From Halomonas huangheensis (GTDB lineage: Bacteria; Pseudomonadota; Gammaproteobacteria; Pseudomonadales; Halomonadaceae): DNA of 64,000 nt. This document shows, piece by piece, positions 27,414-36,590 of the stretch. The position numbers were made by a program, and so were the translations under genes. Numbering within the stretch: the stretch's first letter is position 1; the number at the start of each line of letters is the position of its first letter. The notes under the pieces are model-generated. The model was not told where the DNA came from. It was given only the letters and a program-made list of their open reading frames with translations, and searched no databases. The DNA lies in NCBI RefSeq assembly GCF_001431725.1, contig NZ_CP013106.1, positions 2,914,001-2,978,000 of the forward strand, given 5' to 3'.

Positions 27414-28391
27414 TCAGGGCAATAGAATCGTTGAGCCGGTAGTCTTGCGTGAGGCCACAGCATCCTGCGCCGCGCCCGCTTCGGCAAACGGGTAACGTTG
27501 CGCAATATCGATCTTGACCTTACCGCTCTCGATCATCTCGAACAGCTCAGCGGCCATCGCCTGCAGTCGCTCGGGAGTATCCGCATAGCCATTGAGGCTG
27601 GGGCGCGTGGCGAAAAGCGAGCCCTTCTGATTGAGAATACCGAGATTGACGCCATCCACCGGCCCCGAGGCATTACCGAAGCTGACCATCAGTCCACGCG
27701 GCTTGAGGCAGTCCAGCGAGGTAAGCCAGGTATCCTTGCCCACCGAGTCATACACCACGTCGACCATCTGGCCATCAGTCAACTCGCGCACCTTTTCGAC
27801 CACATCCTCGCGGCTGTAATCGATGGTCGCCCAGGCGCCGTTGCGCTTCGCCAGTTGAGCCTTCTCTTCGGAACTGACGGTACCGATCAGTTTGACACCC
27901 AACGCCTTCGCCCACTGGCAGGCAATGGAGCCTACTCCTCCCGCCGCGGCATGAAAGAGAATGGTCTCGCCGCCCTGCAACGGGTACGTCTGGCGCAACA
28001 GATACTGCACGGTCAGGCCCTTGAGCATTGAGCCCGCAGCGGTATCGAAACCGATGCCTTCAGGCAGGATCACAACCTTATCGGCCGGCAGCACATGCTG
28101 TTCGGCGTAGGCGCCCAACGGCCCCTGAGCATAGGCCACACGATCCCCCGGTTTGAGATGAGTCACCCCTGAGCCCACCGCATCGACCACTCCCGCACCT
28201 TCAGTGCCCAATCCAGAGGGCAACGAGGGAGCCGGATACAGACCGCTACGAAAATAAATATCGATGAAGTTCAACCCGATGGCATGATTAGTGATTCTGA
28301 CTTCGCCCGCGCCGGGTTCAGCAACTGCGACCTCGGCCAGTTCCAGCACTTCGGAGCCGCCGGTGTGGGAAAACTGGACTCTCTTGACCAT
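27414..28391 (-). CDS. qorA: NADPH:quinone reductase (zeta-crystallin type, QorA)
   Basis: This 325-residue medium-chain reductase lacks zinc ligands. Family blocks are NHAIGLNFIDIYFRSGLYPA, LGTEGAGVVDAVGSGV and the NADPH loop HAAAGGVGSIACQWAKALG. The end, ASRKTTGSTILLP, is characteristic. It transfers electrons from NADPH to quinones. AAGG lies nine bases before the ATG at 28391; the ATG at 28400 is almost on top of it. It is divergent from a LysE-family exporter and ends at a strong hairpin. Confidence 0.92.
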   Translation of the reverse strand: MVKRVQFSHTGGSEVLELAEVAVAEPGAGEVRITNHAIGLNFIDIYFRSGLYPAPSLPSGLGTEGAGVVDAVGSGVTHLKPGDRVAYAQGPLGAYAEQHVLPADKVVILPEGIGFDTAAGSMLKGLTVQYLLRQTYPLQGGETILFHAAAGGVGSIACQWAKALGVKLIGTVSSEEKAQLAKRNGAWATIDYSREDVVEKVRELTDGQMVDVVYDSVGKDTWLTSLDCLKPRGLMVSFGNASGPVDGVNLGILNQKGSLFATRPSLNGYADTPERLQAMAAELFEMIESGKVKIDIAQRYPFAEAGAAQDAVASRKTTGSTILLP

Positions 28392-28530
28392 GACTTGCAT
28401 CCTTATGAGGCTAATTATCTTCGTGATCAGTCAACCGCGCTGACCTCTCCGGGTCAAGGCTTGCTCACGCTCAGTGACTGGCCCAGCTGGAATACGAGAC
28501 CACAATCAACCGACAGCAAAGGAGTGCAGC

Positions 28531-29160
28531 ATGTTCGCCAATGTCATGTCACTGGAAGTCTGGCTGTCCTTTGTCGCCGCTTCGCTGGTGCTGGTCGCTT
28601 CTCCCGGCCCCGCCGTGGCTTTGATGGTCAGTACCGGTATATCCCGTGGACGACGTGCGGCTCTGTCACTCATCCCCGGTTACTTCATCGGTGACCTGAC
28701 CGCCATGGTGTTGTCCTTCGCCGGTCTTGGCGCACTGCTGATGACCTCGGCCAAGCTGTTTGTGCTGCTCAAATGGCTCGGCGCCGTGTATCTGATCTAT
28801 CTTGGCTGGCGTATGTGGCGCGAATCCCACCAGCTGAACAATGCAGAGCCAGCAACGGCCGGCACGAAGAACCTCAGCGCCCAGGCGTTCCTGGTCAGCG
28901 TACTCAACCCCAAGTCATTGCTGTTCTTCCTTGCCTTCATGCCACAGTTCCTTGATCCGGCAGCACCCGCCATTCCCCAGCTCATTATTCTGGGCATGAC
29001 CTTCCTCTGTCTGGGGTTGATCAACGACATTGGCTACGCTCTGCTTGCATCCAGTGGCGGCAAACTGCTCAGCAGCCCGATTCAGCGGTTGATGCATCGC
29101 GCTGGCGGTGTATGCATGGTGGGGGCAGGCATGGCAACCGCTATGCTGCGTAGACCATGA
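28531..29160 (+). CDS. LysE/RhtB-family amino-acid exporter
   Basis: This 209-residue, six-helix membrane protein has the LysE hallmarks LVLVASPGPAVALMVSTGIS, WLGAVYLIYLGWRMW and VSVLNPKSLLFFLAFMPQFL. The start at 28531 has AAAGGAG six bases upstream. It is distinct from the LysE-family gene at 25.9 kb, so the window carries two diverged members. The export substrate is not predictable from sequence. Confidence 0.9.
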   Translation: MFANVMSLEVWLSFVAASLVLVASPGPAVALMVSTGISRGRRAALSLIPGYFIGDLTAMVLSFAGLGALLMTSAKLFVLLKWLGAVYLIYLGWRMWRESHQLNNAEPATAGTKNLSAQAFLVSVLNPKSLLFFLAFMPQFLDPAAPAIPQLIILGMTFLCLGLINDIGYALLASSGGKLLSSPIQRLMHRAGGVCMVGAGMATAMLRRP

Positions 29161-29189
29161 CCGAGAGCTGGTTCGTAATTCGAAGCAGC

Positions 29190-29218
29190 TTGACACAAGC
29201 AAATGTATTCACAATACT
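29190..29218 (+). promoter_or_regulatory. Sigma-70 type promoter of azurin
   Basis: TTGACA (29190-29195), a 17-base spacer and AATACT (29213-29218) make a good housekeeping-type promoter about 120 bases upstream of the azurin start. Confidence 0.55.
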
Positions 29219-29269
29219 GCAAAAAGTGTATACAGTTTTCTCGAGTGGCGGAAATACCTACTGCCCTTG

Positions 29270-29311
29270 CCAACAGCAACGGTTACCAACAGCAATGGTT
29301 GCCAACAGCAA
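29270..29311. repeat. 16-bp period tandem repeat in the azurin leader
   Basis: CCAACAGCAA occurs at 29270-29279, 29286-29295 and 29302-29311 with near-identical 6-base linkers (YGGTTR). It lies in the predicted 5' untranslated leader, ending about 30 bases before the azurin ATG. Confidence 0.85.
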
Positions 29312-29340
29312 CACCAGCCAAATGCCAAAGGAGTGACAAT

Positions 29341-29838
29341 ATGAAGACTCGTAAAGCTCTCGCCTTGCGCCTCGCCCTGGCCACCACAGCTCTGGCCGCT
29401 CTACCCTTCGTTGGCGCTTCCTCTGCGATGGCCGAGGAAGAAAACGTCGCGGAAGAGTGCGCGCTGACCATCAGCAGTAACGACCAGATGCAGTTCGACA
29501 AGAGTGAGTTGAGCGTTCCGGCCAGTTGCTCGACTGTCAGCCTGACTCTCGAACACAGCGGCACCATGGACAAGACCGTGATGGGCCACAACTGGGTGCT
29601 GAGCGCGACTGACGACTATGAAGATGTCGCCAAGGAAGGAATGCAGGCAGGGCCAGAGGCCGGTTATCTGCCCGCCGATGACGACCGTGTACTGGCGGCT
29701 ACCGATGTAATTGGTGGCGGCGAAAGCACCACCATCGAGTTTTCCACCGAAGGCCTCGCCGGCAAGGACTTGACCTTCTTCTGCTCCTTCCCCGGCCATT
29801 ACTCAATGATGAAGGGCACTTTCCAGGTCAGCGAGTGA
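29341..29838 (+). CDS. azu: Azurin, type 1 blue copper protein
   Basis: This 165-residue periplasmic electron carrier has a signal peptide ending near ASSAMAEEE, then an acidic linker. Copper ligands are visible in MGHNWVLS (His) and FFCSFPGHYSMMKG (Cys, His, Met). The cysteines of EECALTI and PASCSTV can form the usual disulfide. The start has AAAGGAG upstream. Azurin shuttles electrons between cytochromes and periplasmic acceptors. It is a single gene with its own promoter and an unusual repeat-rich leader. The acidic surface fits a halophile. Confidence 0.95.
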   Translation: MKTRKALALRLALATTALAALPFVGASSAMAEEENVAEECALTISSNDQMQFDKSELSVPASCSTVSLTLEHSGTMDKTVMGHNWVLSATDDYEDVAKEGMQAGPEAGYLPADDDRVLAATDVIGGGESTTIEFSTEGLAGKDLTFFCSFPGHYSMMKGTFQVSE

Positions 29839-30055
29839 TGCTCGGGTCCTGAACCTGTATGGGAATCCGCCGGGGTCTGTCGTTCGGGCCATGAGGGCAG
29901 TCAACCGGCGGTTTCCCATTCTGACGGCGTGGATCAGCGTGCGTTCGCGTACACAGTGCCGGTGCACGGGTCAGTGATCCTACAGCAGCCGCTGATCGCG
30001 CAGCCCTATCTGATCTGGCCGGCCCCACCTCTATCCGCGGAAATCGTTCAACAGA

Positions 30056-30673
30056 TCAAGGCAACGTGCTCGGGAACTGCTCCAGGCCTCTGATAAAGCG
30101 TTGCTTGTAGTCCTCGAACAGCTTGGGATCCTGCTTGAAGTTGGCTACCACCGAGGCGTGATCGACCGTCAGAATTCGCGGCAGATCCTCGAGACTGGTC
30201 GCGGAATGCTTAGGCCCCAGACCGATCTGTAGATCACCGGGCGCCTGCAACCAACGCTGAATTCCGGCGGCAGTGAATTGCGCCTTTTGGGCATCGCTCA
30301 GAGCCTCGACACGCAACGGCGCGCGCAGTGCCAGCTCAGCGACCAGACGCAGAGCCGGATTGAGATCACCTGAACGCGGCTTGTCCTCATCGCTGCTCTG
30401 TTCGCCTTCGGCATCCGGGTCTAGTGAGACCAACTGCGCCACACTCATGCTGGTACCGGCCTCATCACTGACCAGCAGAGCCAGGGCAATGGGGCGTGAC
30501 TGATCGTCAACCAGTGCCAGCAGACGTGCCGCCTCCTGCTTGAACAGCACACCCAGCACCCCGGCAAATGTCGCCAATGGCGTAATGCCCGCCTGGTGCC
30601 CGTAGGCTTCGGCACACAGGCGTGCCAGACAGGCCTCACGCTGCTGGAGATTGTTGATCTTGACGACCTTCAT
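30056..30673 (-). CDS. Conserved-looking hypothetical protein, 205 aa
   Basis: I do not recognise this protein. It starts MKVVKINNLQQREACLARLC after AGAGG. There is no signal peptide or membrane segment. Residues ~60-85 alternate hydrophobic and polar residues (RPIALALLVSDEAGTSMSVA) in a way reminiscent of an acetyltransferase fold, but no acetyl-CoA motif is clear. An acidic loop (GEQSSDEDKPRSGD) splits the protein. It is divergent from the phosphodiesterase gene and convergent with azurin. Codon use matches its neighbours, so it is probably real. Confidence 0.65.
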   Translation of the reverse strand: MKVVKINNLQQREACLARLCAEAYGHQAGITPLATFAGVLGVLFKQEAARLLALVDDQSRPIALALLVSDEAGTSMSVAQLVSLDPDAEGEQSSDEDKPRSGDLNPALRLVAELALRAPLRVEALSDAQKAQFTAAGIQRWLQAPGDLQIGLGPKHSATSLEDLPRILTVDHASVVANFKQDPKLFEDYKQRFIRGLEQFPSTLP

Positions 30674-30987
30674 GGATGACCTCTTCTGTAACTGTTTACC
30701 AACGGCTGAAACATCGCTCCGGGATTCAAGACCAGGCCATGGACAGCCGCCCTGGTGCGACGAATCGGGCGAGACTAGCATATTCCCGCCTCAGGCTCTC
30801 CCCCTGCCTCTGTCCTGATCCTTCCGTCCCCGGACATCTATCACCGTCCTGTCATCAATCACTGAGACAATCCTGACGATACCGGTACTGGCAGTGTCGA
30901 CCCACTTGACCGATGATGGGCAGACGCCAGGCCTGAACAGGCCAGGCGGCACTCCGACATGGACGATCCGGCAACCGAGGACACCCG
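30674..30987. other. Divergent intergenic region, nothing specific
   Basis: This 314-base stretch lies between the hypothetical gene and the phosphodiesterase. No repeat, RNA or strong operator was seen. Confidence 0.4.
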
Positions 30988-31746
30988 ATGGCCCTACCCC
31001 GCGTAGATCTGCCGCGCTTGATGGCGCACCGTGGGCTCTCTGCCCATGCGCCGGAAAATACCCTCGCCGCAATCCGCGCCGCTCATGCGGCAGGATTCGA
31101 ATGGGTGGAACTCGACGTGCAACTGCTCGGCGATGGTACGCCGGTGATCTGGCACGATCCGGGAATGCGGCGCTGCTCCGACGGACGAGGCAAGCTATCG
31201 AAACTTCGGCTTGAGCAGGCACGCGAGTTTGATGTTGGTGCCTGGTTTGCCGACGGCTTTCGTGGCGAACGCATGGCGACACTCGATGAGACACTGGCAG
31301 TGATGGCCGAACTGGGGATGGGCCTCAACCTTGAGCTGAAGGTGGCGCGTGGACGCGACCCCGAGGCCCTCGCGGAATCCGCGATCCCGCGCCTGCTTGA
31401 AGCGTTGCCTTACGAACGTCGATTGGTATCCTCGTTCAGCCCCGCCGCTCTGGAGCACTCACGCAGCCTCGCCGATGCTTCAAGTCTGGCGCTTGGAGTG
31501 CTCTGCGAATCGCTGCCGCGCGGCTGGCAAGCGCAAGTGGATGCCATCCAGGCCTACAGCATCCACTGCGACTGGAAGCGCCTCAAGGAAAAGCGCGCAC
31601 GCCAGATCAGCGAAGCCGGTATCGCCCTGCTCTGCTACACCGCCAATGACCCGCTCGCCTTTAAATCACGCTGGGACTGGGGTGTCGCCGGTGTTATCTC
31701 CGACGACCCCGGACGCTTCATCGCGGCGGGTATCTCGCAACAGTGA
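30988..31746 (+). CDS. Glycerophosphodiester phosphodiesterase
   Basis: This 252-residue, UgpQ-sized TIM-barrel protein carries the GDPD motifs: LMAHRGLSAHAPENTLAAI (catalytic His, Glu-Asn) and WVELDVQLLGDGTPVIWHDP (metal-binding Glu/Asp and His). Later LNLELKV and the ending GVAGVISDDPGRF fit the family. It hydrolyses glycerophosphodiesters to glycerol 3-phosphate and an alcohol such as choline. There is no signal peptide, so it is cytosolic. It converges on cobQ with six bases between the genes. Confidence 0.92.
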   Translation: MALPRVDLPRLMAHRGLSAHAPENTLAAIRAAHAAGFEWVELDVQLLGDGTPVIWHDPGMRRCSDGRGKLSKLRLEQAREFDVGAWFADGFRGERMATLDETLAVMAELGMGLNLELKVARGRDPEALAESAIPRLLEALPYERRLVSSFSPAALEHSRSLADASSLALGVLCESLPRGWQAQVDAIQAYSIHCDWKRLKEKRARQISEAGIALLCYTANDPLAFKSRWDWGVAGVISDDPGRFIAAGISQQ

Positions 31747-31752
31747 CCCTCA

Positions 31753-33225
31753 TCAGCCACTCTTACCAACCAACTTCAGAATGGCCGGCATATCCAGTTG
31801 TTCTTCAATGGCATCGGCCAGCCGATCCAGTTGCTGCTCGCGGTGAGCGTCGAGATCAATCCGCCGCCGCTCGGCAGACGCCAGACCCAGCAGGGACAAC
31901 AAGGCCTCGCAGGCATCCGGGCCATCGAACAGGCCATGCAGATAGGTGCCCACTATCCGACCATCTGCACTGATGGCCCCTTCGATACGTCCCTCGAGGC
32001 TCATCAATGACTGTTCCAGCGCCGCACCACGGCTGACACCGTTATGGATCTCATAGCCGTGGATACTGCAGCTGCCTGTGGCGGTCGATAGACGACCGCT
32101 GACGCGACGCAGTTGCTTGCCAGGCGCCATGGTCGTGGTCATCTGCAGCAGACCAAAACCGGCGACACCTCCCGGTTCACCCTCGATGCCATCGGGATCA
32201 TTGACCCATTCACCCAGCATCTGGAAACCACCGCAGATTCCCAACACCCTCCCGCCATAGCGCAGATGCTGCTGGATACGCTGCTCCCAACCCTGTTGGC
32301 GCAGCCACTCGATATCGGCACGGGTGTTCTTGCTGCCCGGCAACAGGATGACATCAGCAGCAGGCATCGGCTGATCAGGGCCAACCAGCGATACCGCTAC
32401 CCGCGGGTGCAGTCGCAGCGGGTCAAGGTCGGTGTGGTTACTGATACGCGGCAGGACCGGCACCACCACCTTGAGCATCCCCTCGTCATCCCCTTCGCTG
32501 CGCTGCTGGAGCGACAGGCTGTCTTCGGCATCCAGCATCAGCCCCTGCAGGTACGACAATACGCCGAGCACCGGCTTGCCCTCGCGTTGCTCGAGCCATT
32601 CAAGGCCGGGTTCCAGTAGACCGATATCGCCACGAAAGCGGTTGATTACCAGTCCCTGAATGCGTGCGCGTTCCGATGCCGAAATCAGCGCCAGGGTACC
32701 GCACAACTGAGCGAAGACCCCACCACGGTCGATATCCGCCACCAGTAATACCGGGCAGTCGATGGCCTCGGCAAAGCCCATGTTGGCAATATCGCCTTCA
32801 CGCAGGTTGACCTCGGCAGGACTCCCCGCGCCCTCGGCAATGATCACGTCATAGCGGCTCGACAACCGCTGCCAGCACTCCATCACCGTATCCCGCGCAC
32901 GACGCTTGTAGGCGTGATAGTCCAGCGCCTGCATGCTGCCGATCGCCTTTCCGGCCAGGATCACCTGGGCACCACGGTCGCTTTCCGGCTTGAGCAGCAC
33001 CGGATTCATATCGGTATGGGGTGCCACGCCTGCCGCCTGTGCCTGGAGCGCGGTCGAACGGCCGATCTCTCCGCCTTCGGCGGTCACTGCGCTGTTGAGC
33101 GCCATGTTCTGCGGCTTGAACGGTGCCACGCTGATGCCGCGTCTCTGCAAGGCTCGGCACAAGCCGGCGACAACCGTGCTCTTGCCTGCATCCGAGGTCG
33201 TTCCCTGTACCATCAAGGTCGCCAT
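31753..33225 (-). CDS. cobQ: Cobyric acid synthase
   Basis: This 490-residue enzyme amidates four corrin side chains using glutamine and ATP. The N-terminal synthetase loop is [20 protein letters not shown], with [13 protein letters not shown]. The C-terminal class I glutaminase has the nucleophile in [11 protein letters not shown] and a late HGLF. The start at 33225 is the first with cobyric-synthase sequence; the longer frame runs into cobO. It is the last gene of the riboswitch-led btuBFCD-cobOQ operon, one base downstream of cobO, which suggests translational coupling. Confidence 0.96.
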   Translation of the reverse strand: MATLMVQGTTSDAGKSTVVAGLCRALQRRGISVAPFKPQNMALNSAVTAEGGEIGRSTALQAQAAGVAPHTDMNPVLLKPESDRGAQVILAGKAIGSMQALDYHAYKRRARDTVMECWQRLSSRYDVIIAEGAGSPAEVNLREGDIANMGFAEAIDCPVLLVADIDRGGVFAQLCGTLALISASERARIQGLVINRFRGDIGLLEPGLEWLEQREGKPVLGVLSYLQGLMLDAEDSLSLQQRSEGDDEGMLKVVVPVLPRISNHTDLDPLRLHPRVAVSLVGPDQPMPAADVILLPGSKNTRADIEWLRQQGWEQRIQQHLRYGGRVLGICGGFQMLGEWVNDPDGIEGEPGGVAGFGLLQMTTTMAPGKQLRRVSGRLSTATGSCSIHGYEIHNGVSRGAALEQSLMSLEGRIEGAISADGRIVGTYLHGLFDGPDACEALLSLLGLASAERRRIDLDAHREQQLDRLADAIEEQLDMPAILKLVGKSG

Positions 33226-33226
33226 G

Positions 33227-33838
33227 CTACAGCTCGACTCCCTTCTGGGCCTTGATGCCCTGATCCTTGAAGGCATGCTTGACCACTCGCATATCGGTCA
33301 CGGTATCGGCCAGTTCGACAAGTGGCTGAGGGGCGTTGCGACCGGTGACCACCACATGCTGCATCGGCGGGCGCGCCTGCAGGTCATCGAGCACCTGATC
33401 GAGGTCGAGATAGCCATGGCGCAGGGCAATGTTCAACTCATCGAGCACCACCAGTTGCACCTCGGGGTCCTTGAGCACCTTGCGCACCTGCTGCCAGGCC
33501 TCCTCGGCGGCACAAATATCACGCTCACGGTCCTGGGTATCCCAGGTGTAGCCCTCGCCCATGACATGGAAGCTGACACCGGACTGGTTGCGGAAGAAAG
33601 CTGCTTCGCCGGTGGCAAAAGCGCCCTTGATGAACTGTACGATGGCGACTTTCATGCCATGTCCCAAGGCTCTGGCAACCATGCCGAATGCCGACGAACT
33701 CTTGCCCTTGCCGGGGCCGGTGAGTACCAACAGCACGCCCTGTTCGCGATCGGCACGGGCAATGCGTTCACGCATGACTCGCTGTCGGTGGGCCATGCGT
33801 TGGGCGTGGCGTTCAGGATCCACGTCTGGTCGTGTCAT
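33227..33838 (-). CDS. cobO: Cob(I)yrinic acid a,c-diamide adenosyltransferase
   Basis: This 203-residue CobA/CobO-type enzyme attaches the adenosyl group to cobalt. The nucleotide loop is [20 protein letters not shown], with [12 protein letters not shown] and [15 protein letters not shown] following. The start at 33838 has AAGGAG at good spacing. The frame remains open to an ATG at 33949, which would add a 37-residue His-rich extension encoded by the same DNA repeats that form the BtuD tail; that start lacks a binding site. The gene overlaps btuD by 26 bases. Confidence 0.95.
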   Translation of the reverse strand: MTRPDVDPERHAQRMAHRQRVMRERIARADREQGVLLVLTGPGKGKSSSAFGMVARALGHGMKVAIVQFIKGAFATGEAAFFRNQSGVSFHVMGEGYTWDTQDRERDICAAEEAWQQVRKVLKDPEVQLVVLDELNIALRHGYLDLDQVLDDLQARPPMQHVVVTGRNAPQPLVELADTVTDMRVVKHAFKDQGIKAQKGVEL

Positions 33839-34682
33839 GAGATTCTCCTTGAGCCGCTGCTGATGGGAATGATGTGGATGGGAATGATGCGGGTGGGAAT
33901 GGTGTAGAGGAAAAGGCTGCCGCACGCGGTAGAAATACCGGCACACCATCGATATCCGCGGTGATCAACGGCTGGTCATAGAGCCGTTCCAGGGCGCTGG
34001 TCACCAGCATCTCGTCCCGCGGCCCCCAGCACGCCTCACCATCGGGGTACAACAGCAACAGATGATCGCACCAGCGCGCGGCGAGATTGAGGTCATGCAG
34101 GCACATCACCACCGCACTGCCATGACGCGCCTGCTCATCGAGCAGTGCCATGACTTCGACCTGGTGATGCAGATCGAGATGATTGGTCGGCTCATCGGCC
34201 AGCCAGATATCCGGCGATTGCGTCAGCACCGTGGCGATACTGACTCGCTGACGCTCACCACCGGACAGCGTGGCCAGCGAGCGCTGGGCAAGGTGGTCGA
34301 TACCCAGCCGTTTGAGGGCCAGATGAGCACGCTCGATATCTTCGGCGCTCTCGTTGTGCCAGGCACGCAGGTATGGATGGCGCCCGATCAGCGCGGTCTC
34401 CAGCACCGTCGCTGGAAAGTCGTCATGACGCTCCTGAAACACCAGACCGACATGTTGCGCCGCCTGACGCCGCCGCCAACTGGCCAGCGGCCGGTCACCG
34501 AGAACCACCTGCCCGTCGGCCGGTTGACGCAGCCCCGCCAACGTATGCAACAGTGTGGTCTTGCCGACTCCATTGGGCCCGAGAATCCCCCAGCGGCTGC
34601 CAGGCTCCACCGTCAGTGACAACGCCTGGCCCAGAGAGCGGTCGGGGATATCGATCTGCAACGCATCACAATGCAGGCGCAT
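33813..34682 (-). CDS. btuD: Cobalamin ABC transporter ATP-binding protein
   Basis: This 289-residue ATPase has Walker A ILGPNGVGKTTLL, signature LSGGERQRVSI, Walker B IWLADEPTNHLDL and the switch histidine in CLHDLNLA. It energises corrinoid import with BtuC and BtuF. The C-terminal ~35 residues are a low-complexity Phe/Pro/Ser/Ala tail encoded by 15-bp DNA repeats and overlap the start of cobO. The ATG at 34682 has GGAG upstream; a TTG at 34691 overlaps the btuC stop. Its place in the riboswitch operon fixes the substrate as corrinoid. Confidence 0.92.
   Translation of the reverse strand: MRLHCDALQIDIPDRSLGQALSLTVEPGSRWGILGPNGVGKTTLLHTLAGLRQPADGQVVLGDRPLASWRRRQAAQHVGLVFQERHDDFPATVLETALIGRHPYLRAWHNESAEDIERAHLALKRLGIDHLAQRSLATLSGGERQRVSIATVLTQSPDIWLADEPTNHLDLHHQVEVMALLDEQARHGSAVVMCLHDLNLAARWCDHLLLLYPDGEACWGPRDEMLVTSALERLYDQPLITADIDGVPVFLPRAAAFSSTPFPPASFPSTSFPSAAAQGESHDTTRRGS
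33865..33909. repeat. Three tandem 15-bp units at the btuD/cobO junction
   Basis: Units beginning GGGAATGATG repeat at 33865, 33880 and 33895 (the third degenerates). Being in-frame triplets they encode a Phe/Pro/Ser tail in BtuD. In the cobO frame they encode HHSHP repeats. Confidence 0.85.
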
Positions 34683-34687
34683 GGCAG

Positions 34688-35692
34688 TCAACTCCGGCTA
34701 CGGTGCAGCAGATACAGAAAGGTCGGCACGCCGATCAATGCAGTAATCACGCCCACCGGCAGCTGCTGTGGCGCGATCACCGTACGCGCGAGAGTGTCGG
34801 CAAAGGTCAGCAGTGCGCCACCGGCCAGCAACGAGGCCGGCAGAATCAACCGCTGATCGGCCCCGAGGCGAAGCCGCAGCATATGCGGCACCATCAGTCC
34901 GACAAATCCCACGCTCCCGGCAGTCGTCACCGCAATCGCAGTGGCCAGGCTGGCAGCCAGATACAACAACCATTCCAGCGGGCGTACCGCCACACCCAGC
35001 GCCGCGGCCTGTAACCCGCCGCGCGCCAGCACGTTGAGTGTGCGCCCCAATGGCACCAGCACCAGCATGCTCAACAGGGCAACGCTGAGTACCGGCCAGG
35101 GGCTGCCAGCATAAGCCATGTCGCCCATCAGCCAGTAAAGCATGCCCGGCAGCTGCTCAACCGGACTGACGGCGAGCAGGAAGGTGATGATTGCCCCCCA
35201 ACCAGATGCCAGGACGATACCCGTCAACAGCAGGCGAGCTGGCGTCCAACTGCCGCTACCGTGGGCGAGGGCGAAAACAATCAGCGTCGACACCAGCGCT
35301 CCGACGAAGGCCGACGCCGAGACCAGGGCTGTGCCCAGACCGGCCAGCATTGCCAGCAACGCCGCCACCGACGCCCCGCCGGACAGCCCCAGCACATAGG
35401 GATCGGCCAACGGATTACGCAACAATACCTGCATCAAGGCGCCTGCCAGAGCCAACAAGGCACCAGTGCCGAACGCGGCCAGCGCACGTGGTAAGCGCAG
35501 CTCCCACACCAGCGTATGGTGCAATGGGCTGCCCTTGCCGACCAGCGTGGCCAGCATCTCGCTGGGTGCCAGACTGACACTGCCCAACGCCAGCGACGCC
35601 AGAATGGCCGCGAGGCCCAGCAGCGCCAGCCATAGTAGCGGCCTGAAGCGCGCGCCCTGCAGAGCGGCACGGGAATGATCAGCGGCGAGCAC
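34688..35692 (-). CDS. btuC: Cobalamin ABC transporter permease
   Basis: This 334-residue FecCD-family permease has about ten membrane helices. Blocks include WELRLPRALAAFGTGALLAL, MQVLLRNPLADPYVLGLSGG and GSVGFVGLMVPHMLRL. The GTG at 35692 has GGAG eight bases upstream and overlaps the btuF stop by 14 bases; a longer GTG start at 35752 overlaps btuF much further and is less likely. It forms the membrane channel of the BtuCD-F importer. Confidence 0.92.
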   Translation of the reverse strand: MLAADHSRAALQGARFRPLLWLALLGLAAILASLALGSVSLAPSEMLATLVGKGSPLHHTLVWELRLPRALAAFGTGALLALAGALMQVLLRNPLADPYVLGLSGGASVAALLAMLAGLGTALVSASAFVGALVSTLIVFALAHGSGSWTPARLLLTGIVLASGWGAIITFLLAVSPVEQLPGMLYWLMGDMAYAGSPWPVLSVALLSMLVLVPLGRTLNVLARGGLQAAALGVAVRPLEWLLYLAASLATAIAVTTAGSVGFVGLMVPHMLRLRLGADQRLILPASLLAGGALLTFADTLARTVIAPQQLPVGVITALIGVPTFLYLLHRSRS

Positions 35693-36590
35693 GTACGGTC
35701 TCCAGGTGCTGACAGAGCGCGCGGGTGCCCTCGACCAGGCGAGGGGTGGCACGTTGTACCAGATCGGGGTTGATGAAGAACAGGTTATCGCGCTGCACGG
35801 CCTGCATCTGCGTATAGCGCCGCCAGGCCTCGAGCCAGGTGGAGTCAGCCTTGCCCATACCGCCGCTAATGATGGCTTCAGGGTCGGCTGCCAACACCGC
35901 CTCCTCGGCGATCCGCGGCACTAGCGGAGCCTGATCGGCAAAGACATTGACGCCACCACACAGCGCCAGTGAACGACTGATCCAATGCTCACCGTTGACG
36001 GTCATCAACGGACTTTCCCACACCTCGTAGAACACCTCCACCGGCTCGGCATCGTGATAATGCTCGGTCAGCTCACTGACGTTCTGACGCAAACTGGTGG
36101 CTGCCCGTTGAGCGACCTCGCTGGTTCCGGCGAGAGTTCCAAAATGCTCAAGCGTCGTGGCGATGGCCTCGAAATTGTCAGCATCAGCATGGAATACAGG
36201 AATGTTCAGCTCGCCCAACCGCTCGATCTGCTCTCGCGGATTGCCCCCCGCCCAGGCGACGACCAGATCAGGCTCCAGCGCCAGCAACGCCTCCAGATCG
36301 AGGCGGTCGTAACTACCGATACGTGGTAGCTCCTCGGCCTGAGGTGGGTAGTCACTGAAACTCACCGCCCCCACCACCTGATCACCCGCTCCCGCGGCAA
36401 ACAGCAACTCGGTGACGCTGGGGGACAGCGCGACGATACGCTGGGCAGGATGCTCCAGACACACCTGCTGCTCGGCATCATCCATCACACAGGCTGACGC
36501 GGCTTGCACCGTCAGCGAATAGCTCAAGGCAGGCAGCACGGCGGCCCATAGCGTCAATAGCCCGATGCGCACCTGCTGCCTACCCACCAT
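35679..36590 (-). CDS. btuF: Periplasmic cobalamin-binding protein
   Basis: This 303-residue TroA-type binding protein has a signal peptide at residues ~1-32. Family features are PAQRIVALSPSVTELLFAAG, VGAVSFSDYP and LEPDLVVAWAGGNP. It delivers corrinoids to BtuCD. The ATG at 36590 overlaps the btuB stop (TAATG), which implies coupling; another ATG at 36617 lies inside btuB. Confidence 0.9.
   Translation of the reverse strand: MVGRQQVRIGLLTLWAAVLPALSYSLTVQAASACVMDDAEQQVCLEHPAQRIVALSPSVTELLFAAGAGDQVVGAVSFSDYPPQAEELPRIGSYDRLDLEALLALEPDLVVAWAGGNPREQIERLGELNIPVFHADADNFEAIATTLEHFGTLAGTSEVAQRAATSLRQNVSELTEHYHDAEPVEVFYEVWESPLMTVNGEHWISRSLALCGGVNVFADQAPLVPRIAEEAVLAADPEAIISGGMGKADSTWLEAWRRYTQMQAVQRDNLFFINPDLVQRATPRLVEGTRALCQHLETVRARR

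Noticed and set aside
33839..33949. Longer cobO start giving a His-rich N-terminus
   Set aside because: Not used for the call because 33838 has AAGGAG at correct spacing and gives the standard family start; kept as a finding.
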